Assembly (NCBI RefSeq): GCF_014212175.1
Contig: NZ_JACJVR010000038.1
Coordinates: 16,352-80,351, forward strand
DNA: 64,000 bases
Source of the DNA: Cohnella xylanilytica
GTDB lineage: Bacteria; Bacillota; Bacilli; Paenibacillales; Paenibacillaceae
Reading direction: 5' to 3'
In this document: positions 16,563 through 24,893 of the stretch, one piece after another
How the letters are laid out: each line of letters starts with the position of its first letter
Position numbering within the stretch: position 1 is the stretch's first letter
Translations under genes and position numbers: made by a program
The notes under the pieces: generated by a model
Database searches by the model: none
Seen by the model: the letters and a program-made list of their open reading frames with translations, nothing else
What the model was told of the DNA's origin: nothing

Positions 16563-19527
16563 TGGCTGTCCCCCCCGATTCGGCGCGATCCAATCCGAAC
16601 TCTCTGCGTTTGTTCGCGATCTCGTTGTTCATCAAGATCACTTGATCATAGAGGGCATCCCGCGGATTCAGGCCCGCGTTGACGACCCTGCGGAAGGCGT
16701 TGTCCAGAATCCGCCCCGTGAAGTAGCCGCCGGGCACCTCCGGAATGCCTTTGACCCACCGCTGCTGTTCCGACAGCGTCTTGTAATCCTCCACCGGCCA
16801 CGGCAGCTCGGCAAGCGCTTGCAGGTTCGCCGTCGGATAGCGGGCGGATTCCCCCATCAGACTCTCCATCTCGCGGCCGTACTGCACCTGCGTCTTCTCG
16901 TCTGTCCACCACTTCATGAACGTCCAGGCCGCTTGCTTCTCCTTGGCCGCGTTCAGCATCATAACCGCCGACCCGTAGCTCGCCACCGAACGGTCCACGG
17001 TTCCGTCTTCCCTCTTCGTGCCGGGGACGAGCGTGAAGCCCCATTGGCCGCGAATCTCCGGCGCGAACACCGACAACGTGTTATAGGTCGTGTAGGCGGC
17101 GAACCCGAGCGGGACTTCGCCGAGACGGAACCGGTTCACGAAGTCGTAGTCGATCGGGAACTTGTAATCGGTGTACAGGTCCGTCAATTGCTTGAACGCG
17201 GCCATGCCGATGTCGCTGTCCAGATCGCTCGCCGTTCCGTCTTGCTTGTACAGGCTGCCTCCGTTCTGGTAGAGGAACGTAGCGAAGGCGTCGTTGATCG
17301 GCAGCGCTCCGGCCGGCTGCGCCGTCGAGCTGACGACGGGCAGACCGAAGTCCATGTTGTTCTTCTTCAGGAACGGAATCAGCTTGTAGACATCGTCCCA
17401 GGTCTGGGGAACCTGAAGGCCCAGCTCCTCCAGAATGTCCTTCCGGTAGAACAGGACGTCGAAGATCTGCTGCTCCGGCAAGGCGTAGACGCCTCCGTTG
17501 TAGCGGTACGGCACCGAGGCGCTGTCGGCGAACCGCGCCGCGACGTCTTCGTAATCCGGGAACCGGCTGATGTCGTAGACGGCGCCGCGCATGGCATAGT
17601 TGATCGGGTCGCCGTTGCCGACCATCATGGCGACGTCGGGACCTTGCCCCGCCAGCGTCGCGGACAGCAGCACGCTCATGTCGACAAGCTTCAGATCCAC
17701 TCCGATGTTCTCGTTCGGCGTGAACGTATCGTCGACCATCTGCTTGATGACCTGGGCCTGGTCGCGGCCCGTTCCGATCCAGACGGTTATCCTCTTGCCG
17801 TCCTTCGTCGTATTGCCGATCGAATTGTAATCCTCGACGAACGAATAGCCGAAGGAGGCCAGGTTATGCTTGATCGATGCCCCGATCCCCTTGGTCGGAC
17901 TCGGCATTCTCAGGTCCGGACTGGATACGACCAGGTAGTCGGCTTGCAGCGGCATCTCCCGGGCCGTCAGGAGCCAGCTGCCGAGCGAACCGAGATCGAT
18001 CTTGAATTGCTTCAGATTCTCGGGAATCTTCTCCGGATCCAGCGCGAATCGGCGCAGCTCATCCGCCATCAGGTAGAGAATCGACGTCTTGTCGCTCTTC
18101 TCCCCCGTAAGCTCGATCAGCTTCTCGCCTACCGTATACAGGACGTCGCTCTGCTTCCGTAGAATCTCCGGGAGCTCCGGAAGACGCTTCCCCAGTTGAT
18201 AGTCCCGGATCGGGTCGGGGTCGGCGGACGTGATCACGATGATCTTCCGATACATCTCGTTCAATTCCAGCATGCTGGATTGAACGCTCCGGATCAGCGT
18301 GGACATATCGCCGAGCTCCGCCTCCAGCCGGATGGAATGCTTGCCCTTCGTCAGATAGAACAGATAGGGCTCCTCTCTCTCCTTCTTGTCCTCTCCCTTC
18401 TTCTTCCCCTTCTCCAGTCCCGGAACGAACATCTGCCATTTGGAGCTATAATAGAAGGGCAGCGATTCCACTTCCTTGAACGGAACGACCCCGTCGATGT
18501 AGAGCTTCCTATTGGAGTACAGCCCGCGCAATTGATCCTGCCGGACTTTGAATCCGAGTTGGTAGAGGCCGTCCTGCGGCGCCTCGAATTCCCACTCGAT
18601 CCATTGGCCCGGGAGCTTCCAATTCGTACCGCCGATCGTATTGAGGCGAATCTTGGAGGCGCTGTAGGGCTCGGTCGCCGGGCTGGAGTGGTCCGCCACC
18701 GGGAAGAGCGTGGGCGAAGACTTGAGGGCGGGATGCTCGGCCTGAATCTTGACGGAGACTCCCTTGGCGTTCGTATACCCTCGGGCTTCGTATTGCTGCT
18801 TGATCTCGGCGTAAGACGGCGGCTCCGGCTCCTGGTAGAGCACGATCTCGTCGATGACCATCGGCTCGCGAAGTCCCGTCAAGGTCAACGAATGCTCGCC
18901 CTGCGAGAAATAAAAGCGGAAGGGATCGGCGTAGAGCCCTTGCCGGTCCTTGAACGGCTCTTCGAGCCATCTCGGAACCTCCGTCTGGCTGGGACGGGTC
19001 TGATTGCCCCGGTTATCCAGCTTGAAGTCCTCGGTATGATTGCGCCACACCCGGTCGAACATGATGGAGGACGCTTCATCGAACGGAACCTTGCCGTCGA
19101 TGGAGAGCTTGCGCTCGATCGCCGAGCTCTTGCCCGGAACCGTGTAGTAGCGAAGCTTAAGCTGGTACAGCCCCTCGATCGGAACGTGGAAGTTCCAGGT
19201 GACGGACCCGGAATCCCCGGTGCGCAATACGCTCCCCGCCGCCCCCTCGTAATTCTCCAATACTTGACAATCGCACCCGTCCGCGGCGGAATAGGACGCG
19301 CCTTGGATCTGAATCGTCTCCGCGGGCCTGGCTTTGTCTTTGTAGGGGTTGATGTAGTTCTGGTAGCTTCCTTCCGAGTAGGCCTGAAGCTTATCCAGAT
19401 CCGGAACGAGATTCGCGTGCACCGTTCGTTCGGCGGAGCCGGACATATACCAGGTCAACAAGCCCGCGACAAGAAGGGCCCACAAGGCAGGCTTCGAGTA
19501 CCGATGGCGCAGAAGACGCTTCAACAC
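16543..19527 (-). CDS. Membrane-anchored fusion of CBM-like modules and an extracellular solute-binding domain
   Basis: About 994 aa, roughly twice the usual size of a binding protein. The GTG start at 19527 lies 57 bp past a good promoter and gives one N-terminal helix (PALWALLVAGLLTWYM) with no lipobox Cys, so it is probably a signal-anchor. Two similar beta-sandwich modules follow (about 50-240 and 260-430), each with the pattern GLYQLxxRY or GLYQLGFKV, RKLxIDGxVPFxE and GxHSLxL, as in CBM6/35-like domains. The C-terminal half (about 560-960) is a family 1 solute-binding domain (RITVWIGTGRDQAQVIKQMVDDTF; VLFYRKDILEELGLQVPQTWDDV). An ATG 111 bp upstream is in frame but precedes the promoter. 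It is the first gene of the 13-kb operon. Confidence 0.85.
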   Translation of the reverse strand: MLKRLLRHRYSKPALWALLVAGLLTWYMSGSAERTVHANLVPDLDKLQAYSEGSYQNYINPYKDKARPAETIQIQGASYSAADGCDCQVLENYEGAAGSVLRTGDSGSVTWNFHVPIEGLYQLKLRYYTVPGKSSAIERKLSIDGKVPFDEASSIMFDRVWRNHTEDFKLDNRGNQTRPSQTEVPRWLEEPFKDRQGLYADPFRFYFSQGEHSLTLTGLREPMVIDEIVLYQEPEPPSYAEIKQQYEARGYTNAKGVSVKIQAEHPALKSSPTLFPVADHSSPATEPYSASKIRLNTIGGTNWKLPGQWIEWEFEAPQDGLYQLGFKVRQDQLRGLYSNRKLYIDGVVPFKEVESLPFYYSSKWQMFVPGLEKGKKKGEDKKEREEPYLFYLTKGKHSIRLEAELGDMSTLIRSVQSSMLELNEMYRKIIVITSADPDPIRDYQLGKRLPELPEILRKQSDVLYTVGEKLIELTGEKSDKTSILYLMADELRRFALDPEKIPENLKQFKIDLGSLGSWLLTAREMPLQADYLVVSSPDLRMPSPTKGIGASIKHNLASFGYSFVEDYNSIGNTTKDGKRITVWIGTGRDQAQVIKQMVDDTFTPNENIGVDLKLVDMSVLLSATLAGQGPDVAMMVGNGDPINYAMRGAVYDISRFPDYEDVAARFADSASVPYRYNGGVYALPEQQIFDVLFYRKDILEELGLQVPQTWDDVYKLIPFLKKNNMDFGLPVVSSTAQPAGALPINDAFATFLYQNGGSLYKQDGTASDLDSDIGMAAFKQLTDLYTDYKFPIDYDFVNRFRLGEVPLGFAAYTTYNTLSVFAPEIRGQWGFTLVPGTKREDGTVDRSVASYGSAVMMLNAAKEKQAAWTFMKWWTDEKTQVQYGREMESLMGESARYPTANLQALAELPWPVEDYKTLSEQQRWVKGIPEVPGGYFTGRILDNAFRRVVNAGLNPRDALYDQVILMNNEIANKRREFGLDRAESGGTANGQSGD

Positions 19528-19590
19528 GATAGGGATCACTCTCTTTCGTCTACGATATCCGCATGGCACAACCGCCGCCGCTATTTTTCG

Positions 19591-19619
19591 ATTGTAAAAC
19601 CGGATCCCCCCTCCAACAA
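19591..19619 (-). promoter_or_regulatory. Sigma-A-type promoter for the 13-kb operon
   Basis: The minus strand reads TTGTTG (19619-19614), a 17-bp spacer, then TACAAT (19596-19591). This predicts a transcript starting near 19584 with a leader of about 57 bases before the GTG at 19527. The remaining 316-bp gap up to 19843 holds only this promoter and the GH43 terminator. Confidence 0.65.
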
Positions 19620-19776
19620 TCCGAGAGATTATACCCAATCACCTTAGCAACGATAGCTCTTTAAGCCGCCGTTCCTAAAACTGCGCAAGACCCTATCGCT
19701 AGCAGACTTCTGGGGATATCGGGAACGCTGTTTAGCATCCAAAGCCCATTTCACGAAATAGCGTCTCCTCGATTCG

Positions 19777-19829
19777 TTAAAAAAAAGAAGAGCGGCAGCT
19801 CGGAAGGAGCGATCCTCCGAACTGCCGCT
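19777..19829 (-). terminator. Intrinsic terminator after the GH43 gene
   Basis: Arms AGCGGCAG...GGA at 19791-19808 pair with 19813-19829 around a 4-base loop, and the minus strand then runs into TTTTTTTT. It isolates the GH43/sensor transcript from the 13-kb operon. Confidence 0.92.
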
Positions 19830-19843
19830 CATGATAGGTTGGA

Positions 19844-21478
19844 CTAGCCGATCTCGCGGAACCGCCATTCGCCTAGCCGGAACAAGGGAGCGCCGGGCTT
19901 GCCCCGGAAGACGAAGAAGACGTCATGGACGCCGACGGCGCCGCTCAGCTCCGCGTTCGCCTCGATCCACTCCGTCCCGGCCGACGGCGGAACGGCGAGC
20001 GTTCCGGCAAGCGGACCGTCGGGAGCGTCGAGGCGCAGCTCGATGGCCGCGGACGCGGATTCGCCGGCGCCGGCGACGAGCGCCGAGAACCGAGAGGCGC
20101 CCTTCTCGCCGAAGTCGACGCCCGACAAGGCCATCCAATCCCCATCCTCGATGCCGGTTACGATCGCCGAGCCCGCGCTCCCCTCTCCTTCCGCCGCCTC
20201 CGTTCCGATTCCCGCGCTCCAGGCCATCGTCGCGCCGGCATGAAGAGCATAGGGATTGAACCGCTTCGTCTGCGGAACTCCCTCGTAATCCGCCTGAACC
20301 TCCCCTATCGATCCGTCTTCAAGGAAGGCAAGCTTGTTCAAGTGCGTCGAACGATACCCTTGGGGAACGCCCATCGCCTTGGACAGCGTCTGCGCGTGAT
20401 AAGCGATGTACCACTCGTCGCCGAAGCGGAAGATCGAGTGATGGTTGTTGCCCCCGACGCCGAAGAAGAAGCCCGGATTCTTCAGAATCGTGCCGCGATA
20501 CGTCCACGGTCCCATCGGGCCGTCGCTCGTCATATAGGCGATCTCTCCCGCGGGCGGGCTTCCGTCCGGGCGGGGGCCGCCGTAGAAGTTGGAGCAGTAC
20601 GTATAGTAATAGGTCCCGTTATATTTGTTGATGCCGGCGTCCTCGAACATGAACGGAGCGGGAATCGCCTTCGCTTCGCCGACGACGCTGATCATGTCCG
20701 GGCCCAGCTCCATGACGCGCGCCGTATTCGGCATCGCGTCCTTCCCTTCCGGAATGCCGCCTCCGAAGTAGATGTACGCCTTGCCGTCGTCATCCATGAG
20801 CACGGCCGGATCGAACAGCCACGTCACGTCCTGAACTCCGGGCGTCTCGCGCGTGATGAGCGCCCGCCCGATCGGGTCCGTCCACGGGCCGGTCGGGCTG
20901 TCGCTCGTCAGCACGCCGATTCCGCTCGCGTTGTTCGCGAAGTACAGGAAGAACTTCATCTTCCCGTCGATCGTCTTGCTCGCCGCGGCCGGAGCCCACG
21001 ATTGCGTGGCCCACTTGGCCGCGCCCTGCGGCCCCGCCGCCTCGATCTCCCCGTGATCGGTCCAGTTGACGAGGTCGGCCGAAGAGATCACCGTCAGCTT
21101 ATGGATATTGCCGTAGGTATTGTCCTTCACCTGTCCGTCCGCGTCGTACTCCAGCGCGTCGCTTGTCATGTACAGATAAACGCGGTCTTCATGGACGAGA
21201 GCGTACGGGTCGGCGCCGAACTTATGGGAGACGAGCGGGTTGCCGTTCGGGCGCGTCTTGCCGACGGAGGCCGCGAGCGGCGTGCTTCCTTCGGCGGCCG
21301 AAGCCGCGGATGGGCTCGGCTCGGGCGTCCCTCGGGCCGGAGAGTCGGATGCGAGCTTGTTTTCGTTCACGGGTATTTCCTCCCTATCGATTTTATGGAC
21401 CGAGTAATACGAATAACAGACGACGGCCGCTAGCACGACGAGAGCCGCGCCAAGGGTCCCTCTCTTCAAGCCCCGCAA
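19844..21478 (-). CDS. GH43 arabinofuranosidase/beta-xylosidase with CBM6-like C-terminus
   Basis: Five-bladed propeller glycosidase (544 aa) acting on arabinoxylan side chains or xylo-oligosaccharides. Catalytic residues are visible: Asp90 in KFGADPYALV (base), Asp223 in TWLFDPAVL and Glu279 in FMFEDAGI (acid). The context GNNHHSIFRFGDEWYIAYHAQ is family-typical. From about 405 a CBM6-like module follows (GIEDGDWMALSGVDFG; GVHDVFFVFRGKPGAPLFRLGEWRF). The N-terminus has a membrane helix (LGAALVVLAAVVCYSYY) without a proper lipobox, then a Pro/Ser/Ala linker, so it is exported or anchored outside. It most resembles arabinoxylan arabinofuranohydrolases (B. subtilis XynD type); the exact specificity is inferred. 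It is the last gene behind a sensor triad, 14 bp after the regulator. Confidence 0.92.
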   Translation of the reverse strand: MRGLKRGTLGAALVVLAAVVCYSYYSVHKIDREEIPVNENKLASDSPARGTPEPSPSAASAAEGSTPLAASVGKTRPNGNPLVSHKFGADPYALVHEDRVYLYMTSDALEYDADGQVKDNTYGNIHKLTVISSADLVNWTDHGEIEAAGPQGAAKWATQSWAPAAASKTIDGKMKFFLYFANNASGIGVLTSDSPTGPWTDPIGRALITRETPGVQDVTWLFDPAVLMDDDGKAYIYFGGGIPEGKDAMPNTARVMELGPDMISVVGEAKAIPAPFMFEDAGINKYNGTYYYTYCSNFYGGPRPDGSPPAGEIAYMTSDGPMGPWTYRGTILKNPGFFFGVGGNNHHSIFRFGDEWYIAYHAQTLSKAMGVPQGYRSTHLNKLAFLEDGSIGEVQADYEGVPQTKRFNPYALHAGATMAWSAGIGTEAAEGEGSAGSAIVTGIEDGDWMALSGVDFGEKGASRFSALVAGAGESASAAIELRLDAPDGPLAGTLAVPPSAGTEWIEANAELSGAVGVHDVFFVFRGKPGAPLFRLGEWRFREIG

Positions 21479-21492
21479 CCATTAGCCCCTCC

Positions 21493-23124
21493 TTAAACAA
21501 TGGGAATCGTGTCCCGGTACTCCTGCGGCGTCATGCCGGTCGCCTTCTTGAAGAAGCGGGTAAAGGAATGAGCGGCCTCGTAGCCGACGGCCGCCGCCAC
21601 CTCCCGAACCTTGAGCTCTCCGTCCTTCAGCAGCTCCATCGCCCTTCGGATGCGGCACTGATCGATGTATTCGGACAGATTAAGGCCCCGCTCCTGCTTG
21701 AAGAAGCGGGAGAGATAGGTCGGATTGAAGTAGCTGATCTCCGCCAGCTTCACGAGCGACAGATCCTCGCCGAGATGCTCGTTGACGTAACGGCAGATCC
21801 GGTCGATGGCGCAAGACGCCCTCTCCTTCTCGTCCAGCCGCTTGATGCCGAAGATGTCTTCCGCGACGCGGGATAGGTACTGGAAGCCGTCCTTCATGGA
21901 GGCATGATCGTTCAAGTGCATCAGCTTGCCGTAGTCGCCGATCTGTCCCTGCAGTCCCCAACGATTGATATAGGAGAGCAGAGCGAGAGCGACGGCGTAA
22001 TAAGCCTCCACGGTCGTCTGCACGTTCGCGTCCGGCTGCAGCGCGCGGCCGGCCACCTCCTCCAGGCCTTCGAAGAACTTCTCTCTGCGGTCCGCCTCCA
22101 GGTGGGCCGCCAGAATCTCCGCCTTCCGGCCGATCCGGTATTCTTCGTTCGGATCGAGAGTCTCGCGCGGATCGGTCCGATCGGTCATAATCACCGACAA
22201 GCCGTCGCTCAGACGCAGCTGGCACAGCTGCCGCAGCCGTTCGTACTGCGACGTGACGGCTTCCCATTCGCACGGGGCTCCGCTCAGGGCGATCGCCATC
22301 GTCAACCCCAGCGTCTCGCCGCAAGTCTCCTGGATGAGCTCGAGCGTCCCTTCCAGGTAACGCACCATGCGATCGGAGAATCTCGCCGCGGCGTCCTCGG
22401 ACGGCTGAAGCAGCCAGACGAGATCGCCGTGACGGTCCGTGACCCCGAGACAACGGGTTTGTCCCTCCAGGTAAGAGGACCCGATCGCCCGGCAGGCGTT
22501 CGTCAGCTCGCTTCTCCGGGAATACGCCGTTCCTTCCGGATAGCAGAGGCGGCCGAGCGCCAACGAGACCGGGCGGGCCGGATCCAGCGCGATGTTCAGC
22601 GCCCGGAATTCGCCCGTCAGAACGTCCCGCTCCCGGCAGAGCTGACGGCTGTCCTGCAGAAGATGCCGCACGTAGTCTCCTTGGGCCATCGCGTCGAGGG
22701 CGTAGCGCTGCTCGCGCGACTGCCGGTCCAGCTCGAGAATCCGATTGTCTTCGTGGATCTCGCGCAATACGTCGCGCACCGTCTGCGTCACCTTGTCGTA
22801 CCCTTCCGTCTTCAGCACGTACCTCGCTCCGGGCATCTGGATCGCCTTGTAGGCGTAGTCGAATTCGCTGTACCCGGTCAAGAAGACGACCTTGCAGCGG
22901 GGCCAATAAGCGACGATCTCCTCGGTGAGCTCCAATCCGTCGATTCCGGGCATGCGAATGTCGGTCAGCAAAATATCGATCCTCGTGCGCGCCATCCAAT
23001 CCAGCGCTTCCGCGGCCGAGTAGGCCTTGCAGACGTCGAGTTCGTCCGGCAGGAGCCGGGAGAGGACCTCGTATAAACTATCCGCGATGATCTCTTCGTC
23101 ATCCACGACCAGCAGCCTGTACAT
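21493..23124 (-). CDS. YesN-type response regulator, receiver plus AraC DNA-binding domain
   Basis: A 543-aa response regulator. The receiver (1-125) has the acidic pair VVDDEE, phospho-acceptor Asp in DILLTDIRMPG (about 55) and Lys in YVLKTEG. A middle region of about 300 residues of unknown fold follows. The C-terminal AraC domain (about 440-540) begins RICRYVNEHLGEDLSLVKLAEISYFNPTYLSRFFKQERG and ends GYEAAHSFTRFFKKATGMTPQEYR. The gene overlaps the end of the kinase gene by 26 bp, so the two form a pair. Targets are probably the downstream GH43 gene and perhaps the 13-kb operon. Confidence 0.93.
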   Translation of the reverse strand: MYRLLVVDDEEIIADSLYEVLSRLLPDELDVCKAYSAAEALDWMARTRIDILLTDIRMPGIDGLELTEEIVAYWPRCKVVFLTGYSEFDYAYKAIQMPGARYVLKTEGYDKVTQTVRDVLREIHEDNRILELDRQSREQRYALDAMAQGDYVRHLLQDSRQLCRERDVLTGEFRALNIALDPARPVSLALGRLCYPEGTAYSRRSELTNACRAIGSSYLEGQTRCLGVTDRHGDLVWLLQPSEDAAARFSDRMVRYLEGTLELIQETCGETLGLTMAIALSGAPCEWEAVTSQYERLRQLCQLRLSDGLSVIMTDRTDPRETLDPNEEYRIGRKAEILAAHLEADRREKFFEGLEEVAGRALQPDANVQTTVEAYYAVALALLSYINRWGLQGQIGDYGKLMHLNDHASMKDGFQYLSRVAEDIFGIKRLDEKERASCAIDRICRYVNEHLGEDLSLVKLAEISYFNPTYLSRFFKQERGLNLSEYIDQCRIRRAMELLKDGELKVREVAAAVGYEAAHSFTRFFKKATGMTPQEYRDTIPIV

Positions 23125-24865
23125 TCCCCTTCTCCTCCTCCGTTCGGATTCGCACTTCCACCTTGAGCCCGTTCATTTCGCTTCTCGAGAGATACAGGCC
23201 GCTGTTCTCTCCGTAGATCAGGGCGATGCGCCGATGGATGTTGGTCAGCCCGGTCACCTCCTGATGGTCCGAAGAACGGGATAGACGCTGCCGCAGCTCT
23301 TCGATCTCCTCGTCGCGGATGCCGTTCCCGTTGTCCTCGACGATAATCCGCGCTTCTCCGTCGGAAGACTCGAACGTGACGCGCAGCATGCCGTCGCCCG
23401 TCTTTTTCTCCAGACAGTGCTCGTACGCGTTCTCGATCAGAGGTTGAATAATGAGCCTCGGCACCCGAATCGACTCCATCTCGGCGGGCAGCTCGTCGAA
23501 CTGCACGCGGATTCGTCTGGGGAACCGAAGCTTCTGAATCTCGGTATACATGCGCGAGTGCTTGATCTCTTCCCCGAGCCGGACATTGTCTACGCCGTTG
23601 CGCGTGATGAACCGGAAGTATTCGCCCAGCATCTTCGTGAAATCCTCGATTCGTTCGACGTCCCCCGTCTGGGCCAGAGAATTCAGGATGAAGAAGCTGT
23701 TGTACAGAAAATGGGGATTGATCTGCGATTGCAGCTGCTTGAGCTCCGCCTTCTGCATCATCAGCTTCTGCTTGAAATCCTGGTCGATCAGCGACTGCAG
23801 CCTGCCGATCATCTGATTGAAGCGGCTGTACAAATACCCGAACTCGTCCTCCTGTTCGTGCTCGATGCGTATATCCAGGGAGCCTTCTTCCATCCGGCGG
23901 AAGCTCTGGATGAGAGACAGCATCGGCCTGTGCACGTAGCGGTAAGTCGAATACGCGTAGACGACGACCGCCAGCAGCGACGCGATGGAGAACACCCACG
24001 CCCAGATCTCGAACTTGCCGAGCGGCCGTCTGACGGCTTCCTCCGGCAGATAAGTGCCTACCGAGAGCGCGAGCCGGTCCGAATGCGCCATGTCCAGATG
24101 GTAGCGCCGGCCGTCCACCAGCCAACGGGAGGTCGGCTCGTTCGTCTCCTGCAGCGATTCCATGCCGGCCCGAAGCGTCCGGTCGGCCTGCCCGTCGCTG
24201 CCGAGAGCGAAATCCGACGAATCCGCGATCAGGAACGATCGGCTGGATGCGTACATATGGACCTGGCGCAGGGATTCCCGCAGCTTCTCCATGTCCAATT
24301 CGATCAGGACGACGTACAGGGGCTGCTCTCCCTTCACCCCGGTCATCTTCGACGCGCTTAGATAGAGCGAGCCGTTCCATTGAATCAACCGGCCGGCGAT
24401 CTCGCCCGCGGGGGAACGGAAGGCCCGGTAGGTGTCCGCTTCGAAGTCGTGAACCGCTCTCCCGGCGGAGACGGACTTCCGAATGGTGCGCAGATGAATG
24501 GAGATATCCTTGATATAAGCGCTGCTGCTCTTGAAGGAGGTCAACCGGTGAACGACGTAATTAAGCGTCGACCTTCTCTCGACGGCGTCCATCATCTCCC
24601 AAGTAACGGCGAGCCTATGCAGCTCGTTGTCGTCCAGAATGTCGTACTGCTGGATCTCCATCCATTCGATCTCGCGATTGAGATCCTTCATATAATTCGT
24701 CAGCTGGGCCAGCGTCGCCCTGGACAGATCCTGGCTGGCGTTCTTATAGCTCCAGTTGTACAGATACAGGCCCAGCAGGATAAGCGGCAAAATCACGACC
24801 AGATACGTAATGACGAGTCTGACGAAGAGGCTCTTCCGGAAGGAACGAGCCGGGAATTTAAGCAA
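23099..24865 (-). CDS. YesM-type sensor histidine kinase
   Basis: Membrane sensor kinase (588 aa from TTG at 24865, preceded by GGAGGAATTCGC). A longer frame from 24997 would overlap the binding-protein gene and lacks a ribosome binding site. Two membrane helices (RLVITYLVVILPLILLGLYLY; WAWVFSIASLLAVVVYAYS) enclose an extracellular sensor of about 250 residues, followed by a HAMP region (HRPMLSLIQSFRRMEEGSLDIRI). The phospho-acceptor His is about 385 in QINPHFLYN, with N-box LIENAYEHC and G-box VEDNGNGI. It lies between a binding-protein gene and its cognate regulator. Confidence 0.93.
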   Translation of the reverse strand: MLKFPARSFRKSLFVRLVITYLVVILPLILLGLYLYNWSYKNASQDLSRATLAQLTNYMKDLNREIEWMEIQQYDILDDNELHRLAVTWEMMDAVERRSTLNYVVHRLTSFKSSSAYIKDISIHLRTIRKSVSAGRAVHDFEADTYRAFRSPAGEIAGRLIQWNGSLYLSASKMTGVKGEQPLYVVLIELDMEKLRESLRQVHMYASSRSFLIADSSDFALGSDGQADRTLRAGMESLQETNEPTSRWLVDGRRYHLDMAHSDRLALSVGTYLPEEAVRRPLGKFEIWAWVFSIASLLAVVVYAYSTYRYVHRPMLSLIQSFRRMEEGSLDIRIEHEQEDEFGYLYSRFNQMIGRLQSLIDQDFKQKLMMQKAELKQLQSQINPHFLYNSFFILNSLAQTGDVERIEDFTKMLGEYFRFITRNGVDNVRLGEEIKHSRMYTEIQKLRFPRRIRVQFDELPAEMESIRVPRLIIQPLIENAYEHCLEKKTGDGMLRVTFESSDGEARIIVEDNGNGIRDEEIEELRQRLSRSSDHQEVTGLTNIHRRIALIYGENSGLYLSRSEMNGLKVEVRIRTEEEKGNVQAAGRG

Positions 24866-24893
24866 GCGAATTCCTCCGATGCGATCGCGCCTG

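Noticed and set aside
16642..18162. 506-codon plus-strand reading frame
   Set aside because: Antisense to the binding-protein fusion; composition is Arg/Val/Leu-rich with no recognisable domain.
16543..19638. Longer start of the binding-protein fusion at 19638
   Set aside because: A good promoter (TTGTTG-17-TACAAT) lies inside that extension, so translation from 19638 is unlikely.
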